The notes under the pieces are model-generated. The model did no database searches. It saw nothing but the letters and a program-made list of their open reading frames with translations, and was not told where the DNA came from. Position numbers and translations under genes: made by a program. From Nannocystis pusilla (GTDB lineage Bacteria > Myxococcota_A > Polyangia > Nannocystales > Nannocystaceae): a stretch of DNA of 64,000 nucleotides. The stretch spans positions 1,054,001 to 1,118,000 of the forward strand of contig NZ_JAIRAU010000001.1 in NCBI RefSeq assembly GCF_020073745.1. The letters run 5' to 3'. This document shows positions 24,579 to 32,865 of this stretch, one piece after another (within the stretch, counting starts at the first letter, position 1; the number at the start of each line of letters is the position of its first letter).

Positions 24579-25388
24579 TCAGTCGACCGGGGTGAAGAGC
24601 GGCTCGCCGACGGTTTCGACGCCGAAGCCGCCGATCAGGCGGCGGCCGGTGGGAGAGCGGAGAAACTCGACGAAGGCGCGGGCGCCGACGACGTCGGTGC
24701 CGAGCTCCGGGGCGGGCTCGAGCGCGGCGTAGACGTTGTCGAGGTCGTCGCCGCCCTGAAAGAGGATGGCGAGGCCGAGCTCGCGGCCGCGGGTGAGGAA
24801 GGTGGCGCGGTCGCTGAGGGTGAAGGCGCGCTCGCGGGCGGCGAGCTCCAAAGCCTCGGCCATGCCGCCATGAAACGGGAGCGAAAAGGCGCTGTCGCGC
24901 GGGACCCCGGCGGCGGCCCACAGCTGCAGCTCGCGCTGGTGCGTGCCCGAGCCGTCGTCGCGCGAGACGAAGCGGCGACCCGAGCCGGCGGCGGCCCGCA
25001 AGGCCTCGCGGACGTCGCCGGCGCCGCTGACGATGCCGGCGAACTCGACGGGACCGACGAGCACGTAGGCGTTGCGCATGACCGGCGTGCGCGCAGCGAT
25101 CCGCCCGCCGGCCAGCGCCGCGGCCTCCTCGACCGGGCTGTGCGTGATGGCGACGTCGGCCTGACCGGTGCGCAGCAGCTCGATGGCTCGCCCCGAACCA
25201 ACCGCGCTGACCTCGACGGTGCGGTCGTGCTCGCCGGTGAAGATCGGCACGAGGACGCCGAGGAGGCCGCTGTCCTGCAAGCTGGTGGTGGTGGCGAGCC
25301 GCAGCGGCCGGCCGCGCTCGCCGCCGCCGCAGGCCGCCAGGACGGCGAGCAGCAGGATGAGGCAGCCGAAGGCCCGACGCGCGCGCAT
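24579..25388 (-). CDS. tungstate/molybdate-type ABC transporter substrate-binding lipoprotein (TupA-like)
   Basis: The 269-residue product has a lipoprotein signal (CLILLLAVLAAC). The mature domain follows the TupA/PBP-like family closely: LRLATTTSLQDSGLLGVLVP, VEVSAVGSGRAIELLRTGQADVAITHSP, NAYVLVGPVEFAGIV, FVSRDDGSGTHQRELQLW and ELGLAILFQGGDDLDNVYA. These proteins bind tungstate or a similar oxyanion outside the cytoplasmic membrane and deliver it to a TupBC permease. No permease or ATPase gene adjoins it, so it is an orphan here. Thr-Thr-Ser and Ser-Gly-Thr anion-contact motifs are intact. Confidence 0.88.
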   Translation of the reverse strand: MRARRAFGCLILLLAVLAACGGGERGRPLRLATTTSLQDSGLLGVLVPIFTGEHDRTVEVSAVGSGRAIELLRTGQADVAITHSPVEEAAALAGGRIAARTPVMRNAYVLVGPVEFAGIVSGAGDVREALRAAAGSGRRFVSRDDGSGTHQRELQLWAAAGVPRDSAFSLPFHGGMAEALELAARERAFTLSDRATFLTRGRELGLAILFQGGDDLDNVYAALEPAPELGTDVVGARAFVEFLRSPTGRRLIGGFGVETVGEPLFTPVD

Positions 25389-25496
25389 GACCCGAGCATG
25401 ACCACACGCGGGGCGACCGACAAGCGGGGCGGCGGGCGCGGCGATGCGGGGTGAAACACGGGGCTTCGGCGCGGGTCCGGGCGCAGTTGTGACGCG

Positions 25497-25520
25497 AGAC
25501 ATGTCTCTTGGCTCAGGTGC
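25497..25520. repeat. 14-bp lattice repeat, two units
   Basis: Cores agacatgtct (25497) and gctcaggtgc (25511) flank cttg, upstream of the tungstate-binding protein gene. Confidence 0.65.
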
Positions 25521-25547
25521 GAAAGCGGGGCTCGTTGGGCGTCGGAG

Positions 25548-25571
25548 CGGGATGTCCTCTGGGACATGTGA
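25548..25571. repeat. 14-bp lattice repeat, two units
   Basis: Cores cgggatgtcc (25548) and ggacatgtga (25562) flank tctg, 30 bp past the end of the MYXO-CTERM gene. Confidence 0.7.
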
Positions 25572-25600
25572 CTCGGCCTGACACTCTTCGCGGCAGGCGG

Positions 25601-26473
25601 TCAGCGACCTCGCCGCCGGCGCCGCAGCGACCACGCGCCGACGAGCAGCCACACCGCCGACCACCCCGATCCGCCGCTCGAGCAGGCGCAGCCCTGCTCG
25701 AGCGTCTCGTTCCGGCCGAGCTCGCGGCACGCGCGCGCGGCTTCGGCCTCGTTGCCTGCCAGGTCGAAGGTCCGCACGGTGACGCACACCTCCGAGCCCG
25801 CGTCCTCCTCGCGCCGCAGCAGCGCCAGCGCGAGGTCGGCTGCGCCGTCGGCCGCCACGTGGCGGCTCGTCGTCGGCTCGTCGCCGTCCTTCGGCCCCAC
25901 GGTCACGTGATAGATGAGCGGCGCCTCGGCGGCCTGGCCGTCGACGACGAACGACCACTCGCGCGCAGGCTCCGTTCTGCTGCTGTCGCACGCGCCCGGC
26001 ATGACGTCTTCGATCACGTAGTCGAAGTCGTGAAGCAGCGGCGCCGCGGGGGCCTTCTCGTCGCGGACGCCGGCCGTGAACGAGACGTCGACCTTGCCGT
26101 ACACGTCGTCCCCGGCCTCCTCGCAGCTCGCATAGCCGGGGCAGCCCTCGAGCTGAACCACCGCCCCGACGCTCGGCTCCGGCTCGATGCGGAAGGCCAG
26201 GCCCGGCGGGCCGTCCGGGACCGCGACGAGCGTCGCCGGCTCGCCGTCGACGCGCACGTGAATGCTCTCGGGATCTCCGCCGCAATTCTTCGCGGTCGAC
26301 ATCCACACGAGCGCGTTCGCCGGCGCGACGTCGCCGGCGAGCGGCGCATCGATCGTCACGCCCGGCGAGCAGCTACAGGCGCTCGATCGTTGCGGCGTCG
26401 CCCATGCGGCCACGCCGGCCGTGGTGATGGCGATGAGGGGCGCGATACGAGAGAGGGAACTCCGTGGTCTCAC
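25601..26473 (-). CDS. exported protein with MYXO-CTERM-like sorting tail
   Basis: From a GTG at 26473 the 290-residue product has a signal peptide (LSRIAPLIAITTAGVAAW, cleavage near RSSA). The mature part has two immunoglobulin-like stretches with paired Cys (CSCSPGVTIDAPLAGDVAPA; ALLRREEDAGSEVCVTVRTF, then DLAGNEAEAARACRELG). The last 30 residues are CACSSGGSGWSAV, then WLLVGAW and an Arg cluster. Cys, hydrophobic helix and basic end together are the MYXO-CTERM surface-sorting layout. The ATG at 26518 is an alternative start. The role of the mature domain is unknown. Confidence 0.8.
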   Translation of the reverse strand: MRPRSSLSRIAPLIAITTAGVAAWATPQRSSACSCSPGVTIDAPLAGDVAPANALVWMSTAKNCGGDPESIHVRVDGEPATLVAVPDGPPGLAFRIEPEPSVGAVVQLEGCPGYASCEEAGDDVYGKVDVSFTAGVRDEKAPAAPLLHDFDYVIEDVMPGACDSSRTEPAREWSFVVDGQAAEAPLIYHVTVGPKDGDEPTTSRHVAADGAADLALALLRREEDAGSEVCVTVRTFDLAGNEAEAARACRELGRNETLEQGCACSSGGSGWSAVWLLVGAWSLRRRRRGR

Positions 26474-26611
26474 GTCGGGGTCGCCGCGTGCACAGGCCGT
26501 GCCGCGTCGTGATCTCATGCGCTTGCGACGGCTGATGCCGACACGATTGCCCTTCCTCGGACACGCCGGTCACGCTCGTGGCACCGCGTGCCCTGAGGAC
26601 GCAATTGGAAG

Positions 26612-26644
26612 GACCGCCGCGCGAGCGCTGCTCGGGCGGCGGTC
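26612..26644 (-). terminator. terminator hairpin after enolase
   Basis: Perfect 8-bp arms (gaccgccg with cggcggtc) enclose an inner gagc/gctc stem. Read on the minus strand it is followed by cttccaatt, a weak pyrimidine/AT tract. It lies 21 bp past the enolase stop. Confidence 0.6.
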
Positions 26645-26664
26645 TTCGAGGGGGAGCGGGGGCG

Positions 26665-28443
<1,779 letters not shown>

Positions 28444-30024
28444 ATGCGCAGAGCGCTGGTGTTGTGGGCGGCGGTGATCGGTTGCGGCGGAGATCCGCCG
28501 GCGAGCTCCTCGGCGACGGAGACGACGACGGGGAGCGCGACGACGGACACGCCGACGGGGACGACAGCGACGGGGACGACGGCGACGCCGACGACCGGGG
28601 AGACGCTGGCGCCGGGCGAGTGCGCGAGCCCGATCGAACCTGTCCTCTTGACCAGCGCGCGCGTGTCGCTGGACGCGGCCGGGCGGATGCACGACGAGCT
28701 CGGACGCGACGTGCTGCTGCGCGGGGTCAACACGGGCGGGCGCTCGAAGTGGGCGCCGTTCGTGCCGTTCCCGATCGACGCGGACATCGAGCAGGCGGCC
28801 TTCGCAGCGGCGGCAGAGCAGTTCTTCGCCCGCCTGCCGCCGTGGGGGATCAACGTGGTGCGGCTGCTGTTCTCGTGGGAGGCGCTCGAGCCGGCGCCGG
28901 GGCAGTACGACGCGCGCTACCTCGACCGCTACGCGGCGATGGTCGACGCGGCGTGGTCGCACGGGCTGCGGGTGGTCGTGGACTTCCACCAGGACATCTA
29001 CACCTCGACGTACTGCGGCGACGGGTTCCCGCCGTGGACGCTGCCGCAGGACCCGCCGCCGCAGCAGCACGCGTGCCCCGACGCCGACTGGGGGCTCAAG
29101 TACGTGTTCGACGGCGAGGTGCAGGCGGCGTTCGACCGCTTCTGGGCCGACGAGGACGGGCTGCAGGCGCAGTTCCTCGCCATGTGGGGACAGATGATCG
29201 CGCGCGTGGGCGACCACCCGGGGGTGGTGGGGCTCGAGATCCTCAACGAGCCCGGCTCGGGCTCCGCGACCGACATCGCGGCCTGGAAGCAAGACACGCT
29301 GAACCCGTTCCACTCGACGGTGATCGCGGCGCTGCGCGAGCAAGCCGGCGAGGAGCTGCTGATCCTGTTCGACAACCCGGGGGTCGACGCGGTCGGTCTG
29401 CAGCCCGTGGAGCACGTGCGGCCGGAGGGCCAGGGGATCGTGTACGCCGCGCACATGTACGACGCGGGGCTGGTCAAGGGCATGCCGTCGATCGGGATGA
29501 TGCCGGAGCCGTACCTCGACCAGGTGGCCGACTTCGCCGCAGAAGAGGGGCTCGGGGTGCTGATCGGCGAGTACGGCGTCGTCGCCGGCACGGCCGGCGG
29601 GCCCGAGTGGCTGCGGCGCGCGCTCGACCACATGGACGCGCGCCGGTTGTCGTCCACGCTGTGGGAGTGCTCGCAGAACGAGGTCCTGTGGAACGAGGAG
29701 GACCTGTCGGTGCTGGCGGCCGACGGCAGCGAACGCGCGGAGCTCGACGTGTTCGTGCGCCCGTACCTGCGCGCGGTCGCGGGGACGGACAGCGCGTTCG
29801 CGTGGACCGAGCCGACGGCGACGGCCAGCTGGACCGGCGACGGCGGCGTCAGCGAGATCGCCCTGCCGCCGCGCCGGTTCGCCGACGCGGCGCTCGACAT
29901 CGAACTGACGACGCTGGCCGGGCCGGAGGGCGCGTGCTGGACCCTCGACCCGAGCCGCGGCGAGCTGCGCGTCCAGGCCCCGGCCGGGGCCCAGGTCGAG
30001 GTGCGCGTGACGGTCGACGGGTGA
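28444..30024 (+). CDS. glycoside hydrolase family 5 lipoprotein (endoglycoceramidase-like)
   Basis: The 526-residue product has a short lipoprotein signal (MRRALVLWAAVIGC) and a Thr-rich linker to about residue 58. Residues 85-430 form a GH5-type barrel: LLRGVNTGGRSKWAPF, WGINVVRLLFSWEALEPAPG, LRVVVDFHQDIY, GLEILNEPGSG with the acid/base Glu at 269, YAAHMYD, and VLIGEYGVV with the nucleophile Glu at 376. The DFHQD and NEP pattern is close to endoglycoceramidase/beta-glucosylceramidase relatives. A small C-terminal beta domain (about 440-526) follows. It acts outside the cell on a glycoside; the substrate is not determinable here. Confidence 0.9.
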   Translation: MRRALVLWAAVIGCGGDPPASSSATETTTGSATTDTPTGTTATGTTATPTTGETLAPGECASPIEPVLLTSARVSLDAAGRMHDELGRDVLLRGVNTGGRSKWAPFVPFPIDADIEQAAFAAAAEQFFARLPPWGINVVRLLFSWEALEPAPGQYDARYLDRYAAMVDAAWSHGLRVVVDFHQDIYTSTYCGDGFPPWTLPQDPPPQQHACPDADWGLKYVFDGEVQAAFDRFWADEDGLQAQFLAMWGQMIARVGDHPGVVGLEILNEPGSGSATDIAAWKQDTLNPFHSTVIAALREQAGEELLILFDNPGVDAVGLQPVEHVRPEGQGIVYAAHMYDAGLVKGMPSIGMMPEPYLDQVADFAAEEGLGVLIGEYGVVAGTAGGPEWLRRALDHMDARRLSSTLWECSQNEVLWNEEDLSVLAADGSERAELDVFVRPYLRAVAGTDSAFAWTEPTATASWTGDGGVSEIALPPRRFADAALDIELTTLAGPEGACWTLDPSRGELRVQAPAGAQVEVRVTVDG

Positions 30025-30050
30025 GCCGCGGCGCCGCGGCAGACGAATGT

Positions 30051-30088
30051 CCGCGTGTCCTTCAGGGCATGTCCCGAGAGATAGATCG
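30051..30088. repeat. 14-bp lattice repeat, two to three units
   Basis: Cores ccgcgtgtcc (30051) and gggcatgtcc (30065) flank ttca. After spacer cgag, a decayed third core (agatagatcg) begins at 30079. Confidence 0.7.
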
Positions 30089-30190
30089 TGATCGCCGCCG
30101 GGGGCCGTCGCCCCGCGCGCGCGGCTCGCTTTCGCGCCGCGGCGGCGAGCCGCCCGGCAGGACGCCTGCGGGGGTTTCCGGTAAGGTGCC

Positions 30191-31435
30191 ATGGCGGTGA
30201 CGAACGGGGTCCTGGGGGTGCGAGCGGCGCTGTCGCGGGCCATCCGAGTCGGTGTCCGTTCGGACATGTCCCGAGAGGACGGTCGGCGGATCCGCCTGCA
30301 GAACGGGCTGGCCCTGGTCGGCGTCGTGATGAGCTGCGCCGGCCACTTCGGCACCGGGAGGCCGCTCGACCCCGAGCTGCTGGTCCACCTGGGGGTCACG
30401 GTCGGCGGGCTCTTGGCCGTGTTCGCCCTCCACGCCGGCGGCCGCCCGCGCGAGGCGGCGCTGGCGTTCCACGGGACGATCCTGACGTCGATCCTGATGG
30501 GCTCGTGGACGCTCGGGCTCGACTACGGCAACTTCTTCCTGCTCGTCCTGTGCGCGGCGACGCCGTTCCTGCTGTTCCCCAGCCGCGAGCAGACGGCGGC
30601 GCTGGGCACGGCGCTGGCGGCGTCGATCTGCCTGATCGTGGTGGTCTACGGCTGGGACCTCGACGGCGACCTGGCCCGCCGCGTGGCGGTGTACGGGCAC
30701 AATCAATACCTGCACCAGGGGATGCTGGCGGCGGTGATCCTGCTGGTCGGCTACGGCTCGCGCTCGTTCAACGCGCTGGCCGAGGCGGACCTCGAGGGCG
30801 AGCGCGCCAAGTCGGAGCGGCTGCTCCGCAGCGTGTTCCCCGAGGAGATCGGGCGCCGCCTGCAAGCGGGCGAGCAGGAGATCGCGGAGCGCCACGGCGA
30901 CGCGTCGGTGCTGTTCTGCCGGGTGATCGGGCTCGACCGGCCGGCCGAGGGCCAGACGCCGGAGGCCTGGCTGGCCCGCCTGCACGCGGTGATCGCCGCG
31001 ATCGACCGCCGCTGCGCCGAGTTCGGGGCCGAGAAGATCAAGACGACCGGCACGAGCTTCGTCGCCGCGGCCGGGCTGCCGGTCTACCGCCCCGACCACG
31101 CCGAGGTGCTGGTGGCGCTGGCGCTGGCGCTGCGCGAGGAGTTCGCGCAGGCCCCGGGGATCGCGGTGCGGATCGGGGTGAACTCCGGGCCGGTGGTCGC
31201 AGGGGTGATCGGGCAGGTGCGGCCGACCTACGACCTGTGGGGCGACACGGTCAACACGGCGCAGCGCATGGAGATGCACGGGCAGGCCGGCGAGGTCCAC
31301 ATCTCGCCGCTGACGTTCGCCAAGGTCAACCACCGCTTCGAGTGCAGCGCCCGCGAAGGGGTCGAGATCAAGGGCAAGGGGGCGATGAAGACGTACTTCG
31401 TCCGCGGCGCGCGCAAGGCAGGGCCGCGGCCGTGA
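30191..31435 (+). CDS. six-pass membrane class III cyclase homologue, C2-type half
   Basis: The 414-residue product has six hydrophobic helices at about 39-192 and a class III adenylate/guanylate cyclase domain at about 235-405. The two metal-binding Asp are lost: LFCRVIG has Arg244, and KTTGTSF has Thr288. The adenine-binding Lys284 (EKIKTTG) and Asp348 (YDLWG), and the transition-state Asn355 and Arg359 (VNTAQRM), are all kept. EKIKTTGTSFVAAAGL closely resembles the C2 half of mammalian adenylyl cyclases. Alone it should be inactive. It overlaps the next gene, which has the opposite losses. An alternative ATG at 30266 lies inside a lattice repeat; 30191 has a better ribosome site. Confidence 0.88.
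   Translation: MAVTNGVLGVRAALSRAIRVGVRSDMSREDGRRIRLQNGLALVGVVMSCAGHFGTGRPLDPELLVHLGVTVGGLLAVFALHAGGRPREAALAFHGTILTSILMGSWTLGLDYGNFFLLVLCAATPFLLFPSREQTAALGTALAASICLIVVVYGWDLDGDLARRVAVYGHNQYLHQGMLAAVILLVGYGSRSFNALAEADLEGERAKSERLLRSVFPEEIGRRLQAGEQEIAERHGDASVLFCRVIGLDRPAEGQTPEAWLARLHAVIAAIDRRCAEFGAEKIKTTGTSFVAAAGLPVYRPDHAEVLVALALALREEFAQAPGIAVRIGVNSGPVVAGVIGQVRPTYDLWGDTVNTAQRMEMHGQAGEVHISPLTFAKVNHRFECSAREGVEIKGKGAMKTYFVRGARKAGPRP
30248..30289. repeat. 14-bp lattice repeat, three units, at the start of the first cyclase gene
   Basis: Cores gtcggtgtcc (30248), ggacatgtcc (30262) and decayed aggacggtcg (30276) are exactly 14 bp apart, with spacers gttc and cgag. They encode residues about 20-33 of the first cyclase if translation starts at 30191. 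Confidence 0.7.
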
Positions 31436-32631
31436 AGCTCGGGCGGCTGATGCGGCTGGGGCTGGCGCCGCAGGCGGCCCCGCTCGAGAGCCAGCACGTG
31501 GTGTTCCTCCGCGGGCTGTGCCTCCTGGCCGGCGGCTTCACGATGATGACGATGCTGCTCTCGCTGAGCTCGGCGACGACCTCGGCGGGCGGACTGGCGT
31601 ACGCGCTGCTGGCCGGGGTCGTGCCGCCGATCGTGTCGCTGGTGCTGTCGTCGCGGGGCCACCACGCGGTCGCGGCGGTGCTGTTCGTGATCTACACCCT
31701 GCTGTCGACCGCGGGGGCGGCGTCGCTGTTCGGGCCGAGCTTCGGGCTGCAGTACTGGTACATGCCGGTGATCGTGCTGACGTTCATGCTGTTCCCGAGC
31801 GAGCGCCGGCAGACGGCGCTGGCGGTGGCGGGCCTCAACGCGGCGGCGTTCCTCGGCTTCTCGTTCGCGTCGACGCTGCTGCCGGCGACGGAGATGGCGC
31901 CGGGGGACGTGCGCGACAACTTCCACGTCAACATCTCGCTGGTGGCGGTCGCGACGGCGGTGGCGACCTACTACGCGCAGCGGGTGACGGCGCGGACGCG
32001 CGACGAGCTGCGGTCGCTGCGGGCCCGCACCGACGCGCTGCTCGGGGCGGTGCTGCCGGCCGAGTTCGTGGCGACGCTGCGCGAGGGCAGCGAGGGGGTC
32101 GGGCGCCGCTACCCGCAGGTCAGCGTGGTGGTGTGCGACATCGCCGGCTTCACCCGCCTGGCCGAAGAGGCAGCCGCGGAGGACATCGTCCGCGTGCTCA
32201 ACGCGACGTTCAGCGCGTTCGATGCGGTGTGCAAGGAGCGCGGCGCGGACAAGGTGAAGACGGTCGGCGACGCCTACGTGGCGGCGGTCGGCCTGGGCGG
32301 CGGGGAGCCCTCGGCGCGCGCGGCCGTCGACCTGGCGCTGCGCATGCGCGCGGCGGTCGAGCGCTCGGAGGCGTGCCAGGCCCGCGGGGTGCGGGTGCGC
32401 GTCGGGGTCGGCACCGGCGAGGTGATCGCCGGGGTGGTCGGCACGAACAAGCTGGCCTACGACATGTGGGGCGCGGCGATCGAGGCGGCGTTCGCGATGG
32501 AGGAGCGCGCGACGCCGGAGCAAGTGGTCGTCGACGCGGCGACGTGGGCCGAGCTGGCCGCCGAGGAGCGCGCGGCGGTGGTCCGCGGCGAGCCCGAGGG
32601 CTACCGCAGCCCGGCCACGGCCAAGGGGTGA
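31432..32631 (+). CDS. six-pass membrane class III cyclase homologue, C1-type half
   Basis: The 399-residue product starts at a GTG overlapping the previous stop by four bases. Six hydrophobic helices span about 23-182, and a cyclase domain about 228-395. Both metal-binding Asp are present (VVCDIAGFTRL, Asp236; KTVGDAYVA, Asp280), and so are Lys276 and Asp344. The Asn/Arg transition-state pair is lost: WGAAIEAAFAME has Glu351 and Ala355 where VNxAxR is expected. This mirrors the C1 half of mammalian adenylyl cyclases. A heterodimer with the upstream product would have one complete active site, making cAMP from ATP at the inner membrane. Confidence 0.9.
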   Translation: MKLGRLMRLGLAPQAAPLESQHVVFLRGLCLLAGGFTMMTMLLSLSSATTSAGGLAYALLAGVVPPIVSLVLSSRGHHAVAAVLFVIYTLLSTAGAASLFGPSFGLQYWYMPVIVLTFMLFPSERRQTALAVAGLNAAAFLGFSFASTLLPATEMAPGDVRDNFHVNISLVAVATAVATYYAQRVTARTRDELRSLRARTDALLGAVLPAEFVATLREGSEGVGRRYPQVSVVVCDIAGFTRLAEEAAAEDIVRVLNATFSAFDAVCKERGADKVKTVGDAYVAAVGLGGGEPSARAAVDLALRMRAAVERSEACQARGVRVRVGVGTGEVIAGVVGTNKLAYDMWGAAIEAAFAMEERATPEQVVVDAATWAELAAEERAAVVRGEPEGYRSPATAKG

Positions 32632-32641
32632 GGCGGTCGGG

Positions 32642-32739
32642 GCGAGTGTCGGAATGGTCATGGTCATTAGGACATGACCAATGAGTTATGTTCATGAGAG
32701 CATGACCATCGAGACATGTCAGGAATGACCTGGCGCGGA
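32642..32739. repeat. 14-bp lattice repeat, seven units (longest array)
   Basis: Cores begin at 32642, 32656, 32670, 32684, 32698, 32712 and 32726. Their centres are gtg-like, catg, catg, tatg, catg, catg and cctg. Spacers are gaat, atta, aatg, atga, atcg and ggaa. All seven keep the 14-bp step without one slip. The array begins 10 bp after the stop of the second cyclase gene. Confidence 0.85.
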
Positions 32740-32779
32740 GCCGGGCGCTCGGCCTCGGCCGAGACATGCCAGAGAAAGA

Positions 32780-32811
32780 CCCGCCGCGGAGCCGGGCGGC
32801 TCCGCGGCGGG
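32780..32811. terminator. strong bidirectional terminator hairpin
   Basis: A perfect 14-bp stem (cccgccgcggagcc with its complement) and 4-nt loop lie between convergent genes. The flank agagaaagac becomes a T-rich tail on the minus strand, so it best serves the cysteine-rich lipoprotein gene ending at 32866. Confidence 0.8.
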
Positions 32812-32865
32812 CGTCGGATGCTCGTCAGGGCGCGACCGTGAGGTCGAGCGCGCCGAAGGGGCGGC

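Noticed and set aside
32642..32739. CRISPR array.
   Set aside because: Units are 14 bp with 4-bp spacers, far too short, and no cas genes are present in the window.
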